Position numbers and translations under genes: made by a program. Shown in pieces: positions 11,685 to 27,097 of a DNA stretch of 64,000 nucleotides. Source of the DNA: Isoetes taiwanensis (taxonomy: Eukaryota; Streptophyta; Lycopodiopsida; Isoetales; Isoetaceae); NCBI GenBank assembly GCA_021234155.1, contig JAJEKV010000031.1:2633055-2697054 (forward strand), in the 5' to 3' direction. Under the pieces are notes generated by a model. That model was not told the origin of the DNA and did not search any database. It was given only the letters and a program-made list of their open reading frames with translations. Each line of letters opens with the position of its first letter. Within the stretch, counting starts at the first letter, position 1.

Positions 11685-11697
11685 ATTGCAGGGGGGG
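11685..11697 (+). promoter_or_regulatory. Polypurine tract of Copia element 1
   Basis: GATTGCAGGGGGGG ends exactly at the 3' LTR start (11698). A near-copy with the same G7 run occurs about 65 bp upstream (near 11622-11630), an unusual duplication of the plus-strand primer region. Confidence 0.75.
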
Positions 11698-11881
11698 TGT
11701 TCGAGGCATTCTAGACCTCACATCTATGTTTATCTAGATATCTACTATTATTAGTATATTTATCTACTTATTATTAGACTTGCCTTTTAGGCAAGGTATA
11801 CGTACACATGAAAAGCATTAATGGAAGTATCTTGTGTGTGCAACCTTCTCTTGTTGTTTACTTGTTATTACTTTTTTAATA
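11698..11881 (+). repeat. 3' LTR of Copia element 1
   Basis: 184 bp, one difference from the 5' LTR in my reading. Followed by the GAAGG target duplication and resumption of the SABRE exon at 11887. Confidence 0.95.
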
Positions 11882-12178
11882 GAAGGATCAAGATTTGCAG
11901 TAAATGACCTGCGGCTTGTAATGGACACCTTCACTCGGGCCACTTTCACTCGGGCCACTTTCACAATGAGGGGAGAAGGTAACATGGAGTGGAGTGATGG
12001 TGAAGCAGATCTAGCACATTTTGCCAGGCAGCTAAGCAGAACAAAACAGATTTTGAAGCTCCGCTCAAGAAAATTTCGGCCACCACCAACCAAAGCAAAA
12101 AGTTTGCACAAGCAAGCTTCTCCACAGCACAGTGAGTCAGGGTCTTCAGATTCGTCTACGTATGAAGACCCTGATTGA

Positions 12179-13399
12179 GAATTGCTTCCAATTTTGGATG
12201 GCATCACTCCGCCATGGTGATTGTACAAACAACTTACGAGTGTACCATAGCATGACTTCATCAGCTGTAAAGTATATCCTTATAGATAATACACGAACTT
12301 GTTTCCCCAACAATAGAAATCTCAGGGAAGCAGAATTGTTCAAATGAGATTTGAGTAGTATATTATACCGTCAGCCTAGATACAACCAGCGCCATCTTGC
12401 ATGGTTCCGATGTACGCTTGTGATGTAAATAGATAAATTTTTGGGGAGCCATTCTTCCCAGCTTTCTTAATTTTGCAAGTTTATGTTGCAGTATTTTTAC
12501 AAATTTGAGAAGAATGTACTTTTGTACTATTGCGTTTATATTAGTTATCATTATGCTGCAAAGCACTATATTGGCAAATGTAGTTTGAGCAAATCTTAAT
12601 GAATGCATTGAATATTCAAAACAAATGAGTTATTCGCTCCCATTAGATGGAGGAATAGATAAATGAGTTCTTAGTGTCTGATTCTGGATAAATGATTGTA
12701 AAAACATAGTTAAATGTTTTTATAAATATCATGCTATAGGTACATGTATGCCATGGAGGAAATATGAACAGAGTGTGTAACTTTTGCAATTTAATTTTTT
12801 AGTAATATATTAATAGAGGAATGCTATTTTGATGTAATCATATGTGATTGTAATTTGTGAACAGTCTTATACAATGGCTCATCTACGGTGCAGTTTGGAA
12901 TAAGTTTGGAATATATGATATGGCACAAAATCATAGATAGGGTGATTGGGTTGGTTTTTAATTTGATTTGTATCTGTATCCCATTATGATAAGAGATTAT
13001 ATATAGCTTTTATTTTGCTTATTGCGCTTGCGGCTTTTTGTTTGGTTGCATCCCACAACGTTCAAAACTTAATGGCTACTATTGGAGACCACCATCCATT
13101 TTTTCTATGCCATGGAGGTGAGTGCAGTCTCAACTTTTCCTTGAAAATTAAGTAAAGAAAGTCAAATTATCATGGAGTGCTATGAAGGTCTTGCTAAAAT
13201 ATAGGTTTAATAGCCATTGGCTTATTGGGTGCTTAGTTTGGGCACACAATTTAGTTGAACTAGGATTTAACTCCTGCACAACATAAGTCAGGAAGCAGGA
13301 ATGGAATAAGGTAAAAGAAGCAAGGGCAACTGGGATAGTAGCATCTTTAAACAACACAGGGAAGAAGGTCCTCACTAAACGGAGGAAAGAATAGCAGTT
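12179..13399. other. 3' flank of the SABRE relic, no gene seen
   Basis: AT-rich sequence following the SABRE stop codon; the first 400 bases are the likely former 3' UTR. A short piece near 13186-13217 resembles part of repeat R1. No coding region or RNA gene was recognised. Confidence 0.5.
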
Positions 13400-17805
<4,406 letters not shown>

Positions 17806-18443
17806 TGTTAGTATTCTTCTAGAACAAACAAATTAATCAATCTAATTTGTATTGAGTGCAACTTCAACCTTTAAGCAATATATGGACCATTGATAAAAAT
17901 CATAGTGAATACTGTAGCAATGATATCGATTAGAACACTGTAGCAATACAAAATAGTTGAACTTCCTTTTCCTATGAAATCTTCCTCCTGAGGCCGATTT
18001 TCAACCTGTATAGATGTCTATAACTATTTACAAGTTTAGGTTTCTTCTTATCTTGTTTGATCGACGGTTAAGCCTTCCATTCCGGCCGACTTTCCCATCT
18101 TCTAAATCTGCCAAGACTTTGCCGCCAATGCATTTGGACTTATCCAAATATCCCATATTTTGACTGAACCATATATCCCATCTTGACCTTCGATATAACA
18201 ACCATTATATCCAATGGTCTTATATTCATACGACCAACCAAATAATCCTATGGGTATCTAGGTCCATATGACTGCACAGTATGTCAAGTTATGGATCAAG
18301 ATGTTACCTTGCAAAATATGATCTTCTCACCATAAGAATGTATGTACAGTGGTGCTCCTTGCATAAGTCTTTAGCAGATAATACTGTTCAAGTCTCAACC
18401 TTTTCCAATATTATGCAATGAACTTAACCATATATTTCTAACA
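17806..18443 (-). repeat. 3' LTR of Copia element 2
   Basis: 638 bp, TG…CA ends. Pairs with 28869-29508; a two-base indel and a few substitutions distinguish them, implying a fairly recent insertion. Confidence 0.95.
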
Positions 18444-18508
18444 TTCCTCCTTCATTGCATAATTATGAAACCTGAGACTATTTCTGAACTGTCAACTTCT
18501 TAACATGT

Positions 18509-20169
18509 TCATAAAACTTTCAGATCATTTTTGAACTGTAGAAACTTACCTTCAGGTAATGCTTTTGTAAATACATCTGCCACTTGTTCTCCTGTATTTA
18601 CATACTCCATTTGAATATATTTCTTCGATGCTAAATCCCTGATAAAATGAATATTCAACTCAATGTGTTTTGTTCTTTCATGGTCTACTGGATTTTTTAC
18701 TATTGCTATGCAACTCTGGCTGTCAGTCAAAATTGGTGTTGGATCATTTTGCTTGCAATCTAATTCTTCCAAAAGTCTCCTCAACCATGTAACTTCCTTA
18801 GCAACAAGTGAAGATGCTGCATACTCAGCTTCAGCTGAGGACATTGCTATAGCCTTTTGCTTTTTACTTCTCCATGTAATTGCTCCACCTGCCAAGTAAA
18901 CTACATACCCTGATGTAGATTTTCGTGTGCTCAAATCCCCTCCCCAATCTGCATCACTATATGCATACATATTAAGATTAGATGAATTGAATGTTATGCC
19001 ATGCTCCTTTGTCCCTTTCAAATATTTTAAGACCCTTTTAGCTGCAAGCCAATGTTCCCTGCTTGGATCATGATTTCTTCTGCTCAAGATGTTTACAATA
19101 TATGCAATGTCAGGCCTGCTGTTATTTGCCACATATAACAAGCAGCCAATTAGAGCTCGGTAGGGTTTTTCCTCCATTTCCTTTACTTCACTTTCTGCTA
19201 TACTTTTGTCTGCAGTAAGCTTATGACCTGGTACCACTGGAGTTTTCACAGGGTTAGCATCTTTCATATTGAACCTGTCAAGCATATTGGTAATGTGTCT
19301 ACTCTGCTTCAGTTTTAGAATTTTCTTTGCTCGATCCCTTATCACATCAATGCCTAAGAACTGTTGTAATTCTCCCAAGTCCGACATTCTCAATCTTGCC
19401 TTCAAAATGTTCTTACACATGTCGTAAACTTTAACAGAGTTTGCTATCATAATACATCATCAACATAAAGGGCAATTATGCAAAACCCTTCATTTATCTT
19501 AAATCAGATAAGTTACCATCATTTTGAAGCTTCTCAAAACCTTGATCTTTTAAATAATTATCTATACATTGGTACCATTCCCTTGGAGCTTGCTTAAGGC
19601 CATATACTGCCCTATTCAACTTCCATACCAGATTTCCTCCTCTTGCAAACCCTGGTGGTTGTTTCATGAAAATACTTTCATCTAGCTTAGCATTTAGAAA
19701 GGCTGTTTTAACATCCATGTGATGAAGCTCGAGATCCATTGCATTGGCCATTCCTAGCAGTAATCTTATGCTTGTGAGCTTGACTATAGGAGAGAAAGTC
19801 TCCTGATAATCTTTTCCCTTTTTTGAGTGTACCCTTGAGCTACTAACCAGTGCTTTTATATCTTCTACTGCCATCTGCATTATTTTTAATTTTGTAAATC
19901 CATTTACTGCCAATGATATTTTTGTCTCCAGGGTTTTCTACTAAATCATAAGTCTGAGTTTCATCAAACGAGGTCAGCTCCTCTTTCATAGCATCTTCCC
20001 ATTTTGTCCTATCAGAACTGTTCAAAGCTTCTTCAAAAGTTTTGGGTAAATCTTCATCTTCTATTAAGGCCAAAATGTGTTCAAGATCATGTGCCACATT
20101 TTCAATCCTTCTACTTCTGCCATGTTCATTTCTACCATATTGGCCATTTTCCAATCTTGCTTCTTCCAA
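18509..20169 (-). pseudogene. Copia element 2 reverse transcriptase and RNase H
   Basis: Minus-strand reading starts near 20169 with KTFEEALNS…KWEDAMKEE, then GSKWIYKIKNNADG, ETFSPIVKL, MDVKTAFLNAKL and YGLKQAPREW (to 19494). YVDDVL is encoded at 19468-19451 but is followed by stops and lies in another frame. RNase H is at 18509-19450, with SDADWGGDL, SSAEAEYAA and the terminal ADVFTKALPEGKF. All standard domains are present; two or three frame breaks inactivate it. Confidence 0.93.
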
Positions 20170-20178
20170 AGAATCTTT

Positions 20179-20826
20179 TCAAATTTGACTTTTCCTTTTC
20201 TTTTCTATTGCAATGTTCTCATTTTGATCTTTCTCTGGAATTTGCTCAATTTCATTTCTTGCTTCTTCTGGAATTATGCTTTTGCACTCAGCATTTTCTT
20301 GTTCACTGTCAGAATCTAAATCAGCAACCATATCTTGCTTGTGATCTTGACTCATAATTTCTTGTTTAATATCCTTCTCTTTATTTCTGTCTTTGTATAA
20401 GACATTTTCATTAAATATGACATCCCTGCTCACAACTATTGTTTTCTTGCTAGGAATAAAGATCCTATATCCTTTACTCTCTTCATCATAGCCCACAAGA
20501 AAACCTATTTCAGCTTTATCATCAAGCTTCTTCCTCAATTCAGAGGGTACATGCACGTATGCAAGGCAGCCATAGACCTTAAATCTGTCATAATTCAGAC
20601 TAGTTTTATCTTTTGACCACAACAATTCAGGTATATTACCTTTTATGCTAGAGGAGGGAAGCTTGTTGTGAATCATAATTGCTGTTTTGAGAGCTTCTTC
20701 CCAAAGATAGTTTGGCAGCCCACTGTTTTTGATCATAGACCTCACAGCATCCATGATGGTTCTATTTTTCCTTTCAGCCACCCCATTTTGTTGTGGGCTG
20801 AACCTGCATGTCAATTGCCTCCTTAT
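20179..20826 (-). pseudogene. Copia element 2 integrase, C-terminal part
   Basis: Begins right after the dimeric insertion with the remains of GIRRQLTCRFSPQQNGVAER, containing the third catalytic residue (glutamate of AERKNRT). It continues through the GYDEESKGYRIF region typical of Copia integrase C termini to 20179. The reading frame is open. Confidence 0.9.
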
Positions 20827-20829
20827 GCC

Positions 20830-21839
20830 ATTCTAGAATGGGACTCGCATGAAACCAACAAACCGCCCGACTTGCTTCTCATTCATCTCAGCAGATTTTC
20901 TATAATGGTGGATAGTGGGTAGCCTTTTACATCTGAACTACCCATAAAAATAAAGGAAAATCCAATTATATCATTTGGACCCCAACAAAATACAATGCTA
21001 ATAGAGATCTGGCTAGTGTACTGCTAAAGCTTATCAACGGATTAAAAACCCGCCCTTCGGGTTTTCGAGGAAAAACCCTAGTGATAAGCCTTGACGAGGG
21101 GCTTGGACAAGCGGAAGGCATAAAATCGCCTCCCAAAACCCACGAATGGAAAAAGTCGAAACGGATGCCGCTCGCTAACCCGTACACGCACATCACCAAC
21201 AAAACAACAAGACAAAACAAACCTCCCAGTGGTGGGGGTTGATTCTGTAGCGTGCCCGCGCGATAAAAATACAATAACAAAGAAGGGGGAGGGTGGGTTC
21301 AAAGGAGAATAAAGGCTTCTGCTGAGAGAGAAGAGGAAGCGCCGATGAGAAGTCGAAGCAGAAACGCGCCTAAAATAGCGAACTCCCAAGCAGAATGGGC
21401 ATGCGCCGCCCGCATGCATGCAAAACATGCATGCTCGTCCCATTCTAGAATGGCGATCCGATGTCTCGGATCGATGGGATTCTAGAATGGGACTCGCATG
21501 AAACCAACAAACCGCCCGAATACCAAAGGACTTCCTTCCTTAACAAACTAGAATCGAGGACGAAGGTCACAAGATGAAGGCTAAAGGCCGAAAGGACAGC
21601 ATGAAAGAACGCCAAATTGGCCAAACCAGTGTGAAGAAGCCCTCCCCCGCTCGAAACAATTCAAAGAGAATAAGGTACTGGCGAGAGAGAAGAGGAAGCC
21701 CGATGAGAAGTCGGGCGTAAACGCGCCTAAAAATAGCGAACTCCCAAGCAGAATGGGCATGCGCCGCCCGCATGCATGCAAAACATGCATGCTCGTCCCA
21801 TTCTAGAATGGCGATCCGATGTCTCGGATCGATGGGATT
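20830..21839. mobile_element. Head-to-tail dimer of an unclassified element
   Basis: The insertion splits the Copia integrase between codons for …FCVTN and GIRRQ. It consists of two units in the same direction, 20830-21478 and 21479-21836. Both begin with TTCTAGAATGGGACTCGC… (about 40 bp shared) and end with the same ~155 bp (about 21324-21478 and 21682-21836); the second unit has a shorter middle. ATT occurs at both outer borders and at the junction. In minus sense it starts TCCCATCG and ends near CTAGAA|T, which recalls Helitron ends, but no clear terminal hairpin is seen. Unit 1 contains stem-loop module copy C. A 121-codon minus frame (21078-21443) is not recognised. Confidence 0.7.
21013..21114 (-). 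other. Stem-loop module, copy C
   Basis: On the minus strand the outer stem is GCTTATCA (21089-21082) with TGATAAGC (21036-21029), enclosing GGTTTTTCCTCGAAAACCC, GAA, GGGCGGGTTTTTAATCC, and ending ACACTAG. The leader CCGCTTGTC is shared with copy B. The inner part is nearly the same as copy A, while the outer stem differs but still pairs. Confidence 0.55.
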
Positions 21840-22011
21840 AGTCACACAAAAAAGTTTAAACTTTGTGGATAAATATTCACCACCCCTGTCAGATCGAATG
21901 CACTTTAATTTTTTTCCAGTTTCTCTTTCCATTTCACTTACATATTGTTTAAAGGCATTCAGAGCATGTGATTTCTTCTCAAGACAAAAAACTTTGCATT
22001 TTCTAGAATAA
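21840..22011 (-). pseudogene. Copia element 2 integrase, central part
   Basis: Minus-strand reading gives YSRKCKVFCLEKKSHA…, then ERETGKKLKCIRSDRGGEYL with the second catalytic aspartate, ending …KLFCVTN at the dimer insertion. The piece lies between the two insertions and rejoins perfectly with its neighbours. Confidence 0.93.
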
Positions 22012-22519
22012 TCTATATATAATAATAAAGGAGTTTTGTGATAGTCTGTGCAGCATCTTGGCCCTTAAACTTTTTACTTTAATTTCATCCCTTAGATTTA
22101 CGGTTTTCTTTTCTGTTTCTTCCATAGCCCGTCCTTCCTATTTCTCTTGTGGATCCTATATGCAGATGATTTCACGCTTGCTTCATCCAATCCATCTCAA
22201 GGCTTTTCGTATTTAGTCTGCTTCATGGATTTTTGAATGAGCAGTGCTTGTTCTGGCAGAGGGCCAAAAGATTTCATGCCTGCTTGAAACATCAGTTACA
22301 CCAGAAGGAAAAGGAAATTTAGGACGAGCTGCATTGTTACTTTATTAGAAAGGGATTTCACTTCTTTCTTTTGTGTCAACGGCGCTAGCTGAATACCACC
22401 GTGAAGAATTTTGTTGTTCGACTGCACCATTCAATGAAGCGGGTGGCAGAGTAGCAGATCAAGCTGAGCCTTCCCTTCCAGAGCAGGTACTTTTCTCGAT
22501 CAACCAGTTACATATAAAC

Positions 22520-24859
22520 ATGGCAAATCCAAAAGCTTTCTTTGATGTCACAATTGGAGGATCTAAAGCAGGCCGAGTTGTGATGGAACTGTATGCAGAT
22601 ACCACGCCACGAACTGCAGAGAATTTCAGGGCACTTTGCACTGGAGAGAAGGGAGTGGGAAGGTCTGGTATGCCACTGCATTACAAGGGTTCATCCTTCC
22701 ACAGGGTCATCCCCCAATTCATGTACCAGGGAGGAGATTTTACCATGGGCGATGGCACTGGTGGTGAGTCCATATATGGTGCCAAATTGTGCTTCTCTGG
22801 AAGCGCCATGAAGCTACAGAAGCATCTGAGTCAGGGTAAAAATTACTATCCAAAAGACCTATTGTTCAATTTCAAGTCTGGCGTGTAGGTATGTGTTTTA
22901 TGAACCTTTTACTTAACTTTACTCGATTGCCACATGCATTGACGTTCTATGGTGCAGGCATCCTTGTGTTTACTATGGGACACTGCCTTAATTTTTTTTC
23001 ATTCGGTTATGCGGCCCAGGTACGCGTATAATTTTGTGATGGATTGGATTAAATTTGTTGCATAAGGAGCAAGTTTCTGACTGATAACTCTGCCTTCTAA
23101 TGTACAGTCATTGCTTGCAGCACTGGGTTCAGTGCAATTTATTTCTAACGTGGCTTTTGCATACTTTGTGTTAGAGGAAGTAGTAACATTGAGGTAAGAT
23201 CCAGTATCTGTTCAAGGCAACTTGTGTCTCAGCAGTTAAACCAATCATGTTTTTGCAGGATAGTGTTGGCAACAGTGTGCATAGTTGTTGGCAACATGTT
23301 TTTTGTTGCCTTTGGTAATCATCAATCACCAAGTAAGGCAAAATAATAACTATTAGATACTTCATAGAGTTCAGCTATTGCATATTGAGTTTTCCTATTG
23401 GCTGTGCAGTTTTCACGCCAGAGGTTAATAAACTACAAAAATCATATATATCTTCTATATTGTGCTTTTCTGGTCCTGATTGTCATTGCTCATCATATGG
23501 TATACATGTAAGATATGTTCATAAATTCCTATTGGCTTTCTTTTATAATCTGCAAATTATCTTTATCGACATTTTATTTGGTACTGCAATATAAGAAAGG
23601 GATGCGACATCATTGCAAATAAATCGGAGGTTTCTGTTAGTTCACAATGGAAGATCTTGCTCCTTTACTGCTATACCATTGTTTCTGGAGCCATTGGGAC
23701 ACATTCTGTGCTATTTGCCAAATCATTGTAAGATATTTGATGCAAAAGCTATTGTGTAAAGAAGTGTTTTGGAATCTAACATCGATATTTCGGTCAATAT
23801 TACTTAAGCTTAACACTAAATGGAGAGAGCCAGACTCAATGGTCGGGTTTACATATGTTATCCTTCTACTCTTTTTTTCTTCACAAAACCTCCTTCCGGT
23901 AATAGTTTTATATGTTCCATTTTCTTTTTGGTTGAGCATAATTTTCTCCCCTAATTACATTACGTTTTCCAGATGGCCAGGTTGAATGATGGCCTTGCCA
24001 TGTTTGATGCCATCCTTATTGTGCCCATGTTACAAATATTTTGGACAACCTTTTCTATATTCACTGGATTCATCTATTTTCAAGAATATCGGGTTAGATT
24101 TCTCTTACCATGAGCCCTCTTTGTTCACATAAAACATTGGACATGTAATTACACGTTCTTAATATTACATGGTACCACGTGTGTTTAATGAGTTCCCTGG
24201 CCCTGTATGTTTGGGATCGCATTTGTTTTCTTTTCCTTGAATTGCAAAGTGCTAGCACCTCAAGACCAGTCAGGTATACTTTATAATGCGTTGAGATTAT
24301 TTCTTATTTATTAGAGTTTAGGTTTGTTGAAAACGTGTATTCCTTTTTAAGGCGTCCTTTTCTCTTTCCCACCTTGTATATCTTGAATAGAGTGAAGCCA
24401 CAGATTTATGCTCCTCTTTTGTGCAAAGTGTAGACTGGATTCATTTATCAAGGTCTACAGACTTTGAACAAATAGCATCCAAGCTTGGGTCCTTAAGAAT
24501 TATAATTTGTTTGCACTGAAATGCGATCGCAATTGAAATTTGCAACAATGTGCACGAACTACTAACCAATCATTAATTGACTATATAAAGATGCCTCACT
24601 GTGTGAACACCAGGTGCAAGTTTTCACTTATTCACTTTCATCACAAAATGATCTTTTGGTGCAGACTGCTTATAAATCCGCCCTGGGGTTTGGTCAAGAC
24701 GAGATTCCCACTTCATCTGTATTTACTATGCCAATGTTGTCTTCATCACGCAATTCCTGGCGGCGAAAACCATCTACATATGTGGAGCTTTTTACATTGG
24801 AAAATGACGAGGACATTGAATCACCATTTTCATCTAGCGGATTAGGAAGACATGCCTAG
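22520..24859 (+). pseudogene. Chimera: cyclophilin N-terminal part joined to NIPA8-like Mg transporter exons
   Basis: From ATG 22520 the frame matches cytosolic cyclophilin A-type prolyl isomerases ([49 protein letters not shown]) and breaks off after ESIYGAK near 22785, roughly half of the usual 170 residues. It runs straight into sequence like NIPA8/DUF803 membrane proteins: …YYP, one-base shift, [13 protein letters not shown] to a GT donor at about 22890. Further exons: 22951-23019 (GHCLNFFSFGYAAQ), 23108-23193 (LLAALGSVQFISNVAFAYF), 23259-23332 (GNMFFVAFGNHQSP), 23410-23507 (shifted in an A5 run), 23596-23727 (VSGAIGTHSVLFAKSL), about 23783-23898, 23973-24092 (DAILIVPML…FIYFQEY), about 24190-24273, 24614-24859 to stop. 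Splice sites are largely kept. The first NIPA exon is missing its start, replaced by cyclophilin. Confidence 0.8.
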
Positions 24860-25823
24860 CCTTACATATTCTACATTTATTGTTTATGTAAATGTCATAT
24901 ATTGTTTATAGTTGTACAATATATTGATTCACCGAATGCCAAATTGGCTAAGAATACAAAGTACATTTTGTATGTACGAGGCATCAATGCCCAAGTTTCA
25001 AAAAGGAACTTAATGCATTTATTAGTGATTGATGAGTTGAGAGAGAATCATCAAGATGCTTGATCTCTCTCTTATATTGAACAAATACGCTCTTTAACAT
25101 TTAACATACAGTATAACTTCCAAACATGATTGTTAAAAGAGAAGCTGCAGTTTACAAATGACCATCACCTCAAAGATGGTTTTCCTTCTTTGTGGAATGT
25201 CACAACAGTTGAATTTTTTAAGGCCTTGGAAAACATTTTGCAAAACCACATACACGTCCTATAGTGACTCCTATAGTGACCGCAAGCTGCCTTCAATGTT
25301 TTGACTAACAACGTATGTCCTTTCTGGGCCTTACTAAATATGCAAGTGCATGAATATATGAACCATTGGCGACACTTTGAATATAGCTTCCAAAAGCTAT
25401 TGTTTAAACTGCACGAGTTCAACTAAAGCTTGTCATGCCGAATGAAGGTGCTTATTTGAGATTATATTCTTTAGATGTTTTATCTCTTCAGTCTGGTTGA
25501 TGAAGACCAACAGAGCATAGAGCACTCCCATTTTTTTTTTGGAGCAGGCATGTGGCAGACAAGTGGACAATTGCTAAGAAGATGTGCCAAGAGCAACTTT
25601 TACAAAGACAAATTCTTGATGTGTCACGAAGGAGATGCGCCAAGAGCAACTTTTATAAATACAATTTTTCGAATCTACTATAGATGGTTTTTTTGAAAAA
25701 GTGGGGACGTAGACATTTAGCTCTTGCATAGTCTAAGCGTTAGCCAAAAGCAGTTTCAAGAAAAAAGGCTATGGACAACAAAGTACTCTATGGAACTTTA
25801 AATGAAAAGCATGGGGTGAAAAT
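24860..25823. other. No gene seen
   Basis: AT-rich interior of the 22.0-27.1 kb insertion. A 27-bp direct repeat (GATG.GCCAAGAGCAACTTTTA) occurs at about 25580 and 25633. No coding region was recognised. Confidence 0.5.
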
Positions 25824-26232
25824 AGAGTTACCCTAGATTTGGTGATATCTTCGCAAGATATCCCTTCCGGCAGAATTACAGCAAAAAAATCTGTCCGGTG
25901 GAATCACTCGACCAAACTGCGCAGCAACTGGGTTACTACGCATTTTGAGGGCAGTTTCCTGCCCTTTGGAACTGGTTGAATTGGGAGGCACTGGAAGAGA
26001 TTTTTGGTTCGCAGCAATCAACTCCTCTATCTCTCTCATTCTGACCCTCATGGAAGTCACTCGAACCGATTTGGAGCTATATCGGCTTAGAGATCCATGC
26101 TAAAAAATTTGAGCAAAAAAATGGCTAAGGGTTGGGCGCAATCGACATGACTGTGCAGTTACTGCGCAATTTTGGTGATTCTGCCAGAAGGGATACCCTA
26201 CGAAGGTATCATCAAAACCAGGATAACCCTAT
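25824..26232. mobile_element. Inverted-repeat element (MITE-like)
   Basis: The left arm (about 25827-25880, GTTACCCTAG…GGCAGAAT) is an imperfect inverse of the right arm (about 26178-26230, ATTCTGCCAGAAGG…AGGATAAC). The arms are about 50 bp and the whole is about 0.4 kb. Target duplication is not resolved. A 75-codon minus frame between the arms is unlikely to be a gene. Confidence 0.6.
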
Positions 26233-27097
26233 ATTTACCCAAAAGAACATATACAACTTTTATCTAACAATGGTCTTGCACACTACATGTGAGCATTATT
26301 TTTTTCTTTTTTAATTTAAATTTTATGAACACCTTAAATTTGAATGAAGAGCTTAGCATTTTTTGCAAATCTTTCATATTATGCCTCAGCGAACATGCTA
26401 CAAAATTAAATTCACATCCTTCTAGAACATCACAACAAAGAAAGAATTACGCCCTTCTTCTAGCAAACCATATTGAGCATAATCATCAACCCTATGAGAC
26501 ATCATGAATGCACACCTTCTCACATGATAGTCTTGAACATGATAGTCTCGCAGGATGTGATAATATTAGCATGTTACAGAAGATGCAATTAGTAGGAACC
26601 ACTAGATAACGTAGTAAAATTTGCAAAATTTGACAATGAATTTACCCGTGTCAAGAGACGATGCATATCCAATTTATTAACAATTGAAAAGTTTAAGTTT
26701 GGTGTCAAAGTGGAATATTAATTCCAATTGATGGTTCCAAATTCTTCACACTCATGCCTAAGAAAAGCGCATAAAATCTCACACTGCTTATTTTTTGATG
26801 CAATCACTTTCATGAATTTAATACTTACTTGGCACATGTTTGTTAGATGGAAAATTCATTTCATTGACACCTCACAATTCCTTACATAGGATTTGCACTA
26901 CTTACTTTGTAAATACTATCACAAATGCCTATAATGCAAGTAATCAATAGTAACAAAACATATTTTCCTATCGCTAAAACATCACAAAACAGAAATTATA
27001 CATGACCAATAAGACATAGATATTCAATCACGATTACATTAATTCGATAGCACCATTGCAATTGCTCCTAAAAATTTGGGGCAACAGGTTTCCCAAC
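26233..27097. other. No gene seen
   Basis: AT-rich sequence between the inverted-repeat element and the right edge of the insertion. Nothing was recognised; a weak stem TTGGG/CCCAA lies near 27076-27096. Confidence 0.5.

Larger units (their letters stand above)
7532..11886 (+). mobile_element. Ty1/Copia LTR retrotransposon inserted in the last SABRE exon
   Basis: The element spans 7537-11881 (4345 bp) between GAAGG duplications at 7532-7536 and 11882-11886. Gene order gag, protease, integrase, reverse transcriptase, RNase H defines Copia. The two 184-bp LTRs differ at one position in my reading (GGCCTC versus GACCTC), so the insertion is young. Deleting the element rejoins the SABRE codons …VTYEG|SRF…. 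The element is defective: stops in the gag start, a frame shift between protease and integrase, and a deletion in reverse transcriptase. A related autonomous copy must have supplied enzymes if it was already deleted when it moved. Confidence 0.96.
4107..12178 (+). pseudogene. SABRE/KINKY POLLEN-type bridge-like lipid transfer protein, 3' exons, disrupted
   Basis: Nine splice-bounded blocks match from memory the C terminus of plant SABRE proteins (BLTP2/Hobbit family, bridge-like lipid transfer at membrane contacts, needed for oriented cell expansion). Blocks: 4107-4332, 4477-4612, 5316-5388, 5460-5515 continued at 6427-6480, 6567-6779, 6919-7218, and 7511-7536 continued at 11887-12178. Diagnostic peptides include RLMEKEKTRALQQY, RQGAPKDG, PLKIHLTE, EVWKVSTT, MEFHNI, QVTYEGSRF, and the end EWSD..., FARQL, SGSSDSSTYEDPD, stop. 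Introns have GT-AG borders. Damage: three one-base frame shifts near 4200, 4307 and 4568; a hAT-like element in one exon; a Copia element in the last exon; and loss of about 100 residues usually found between MDTF and TMRGE, replaced by a duplicated 15-base piece. Pseudogene is the best call; the small shifts alone could be assembly errors. Confidence 0.85.
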
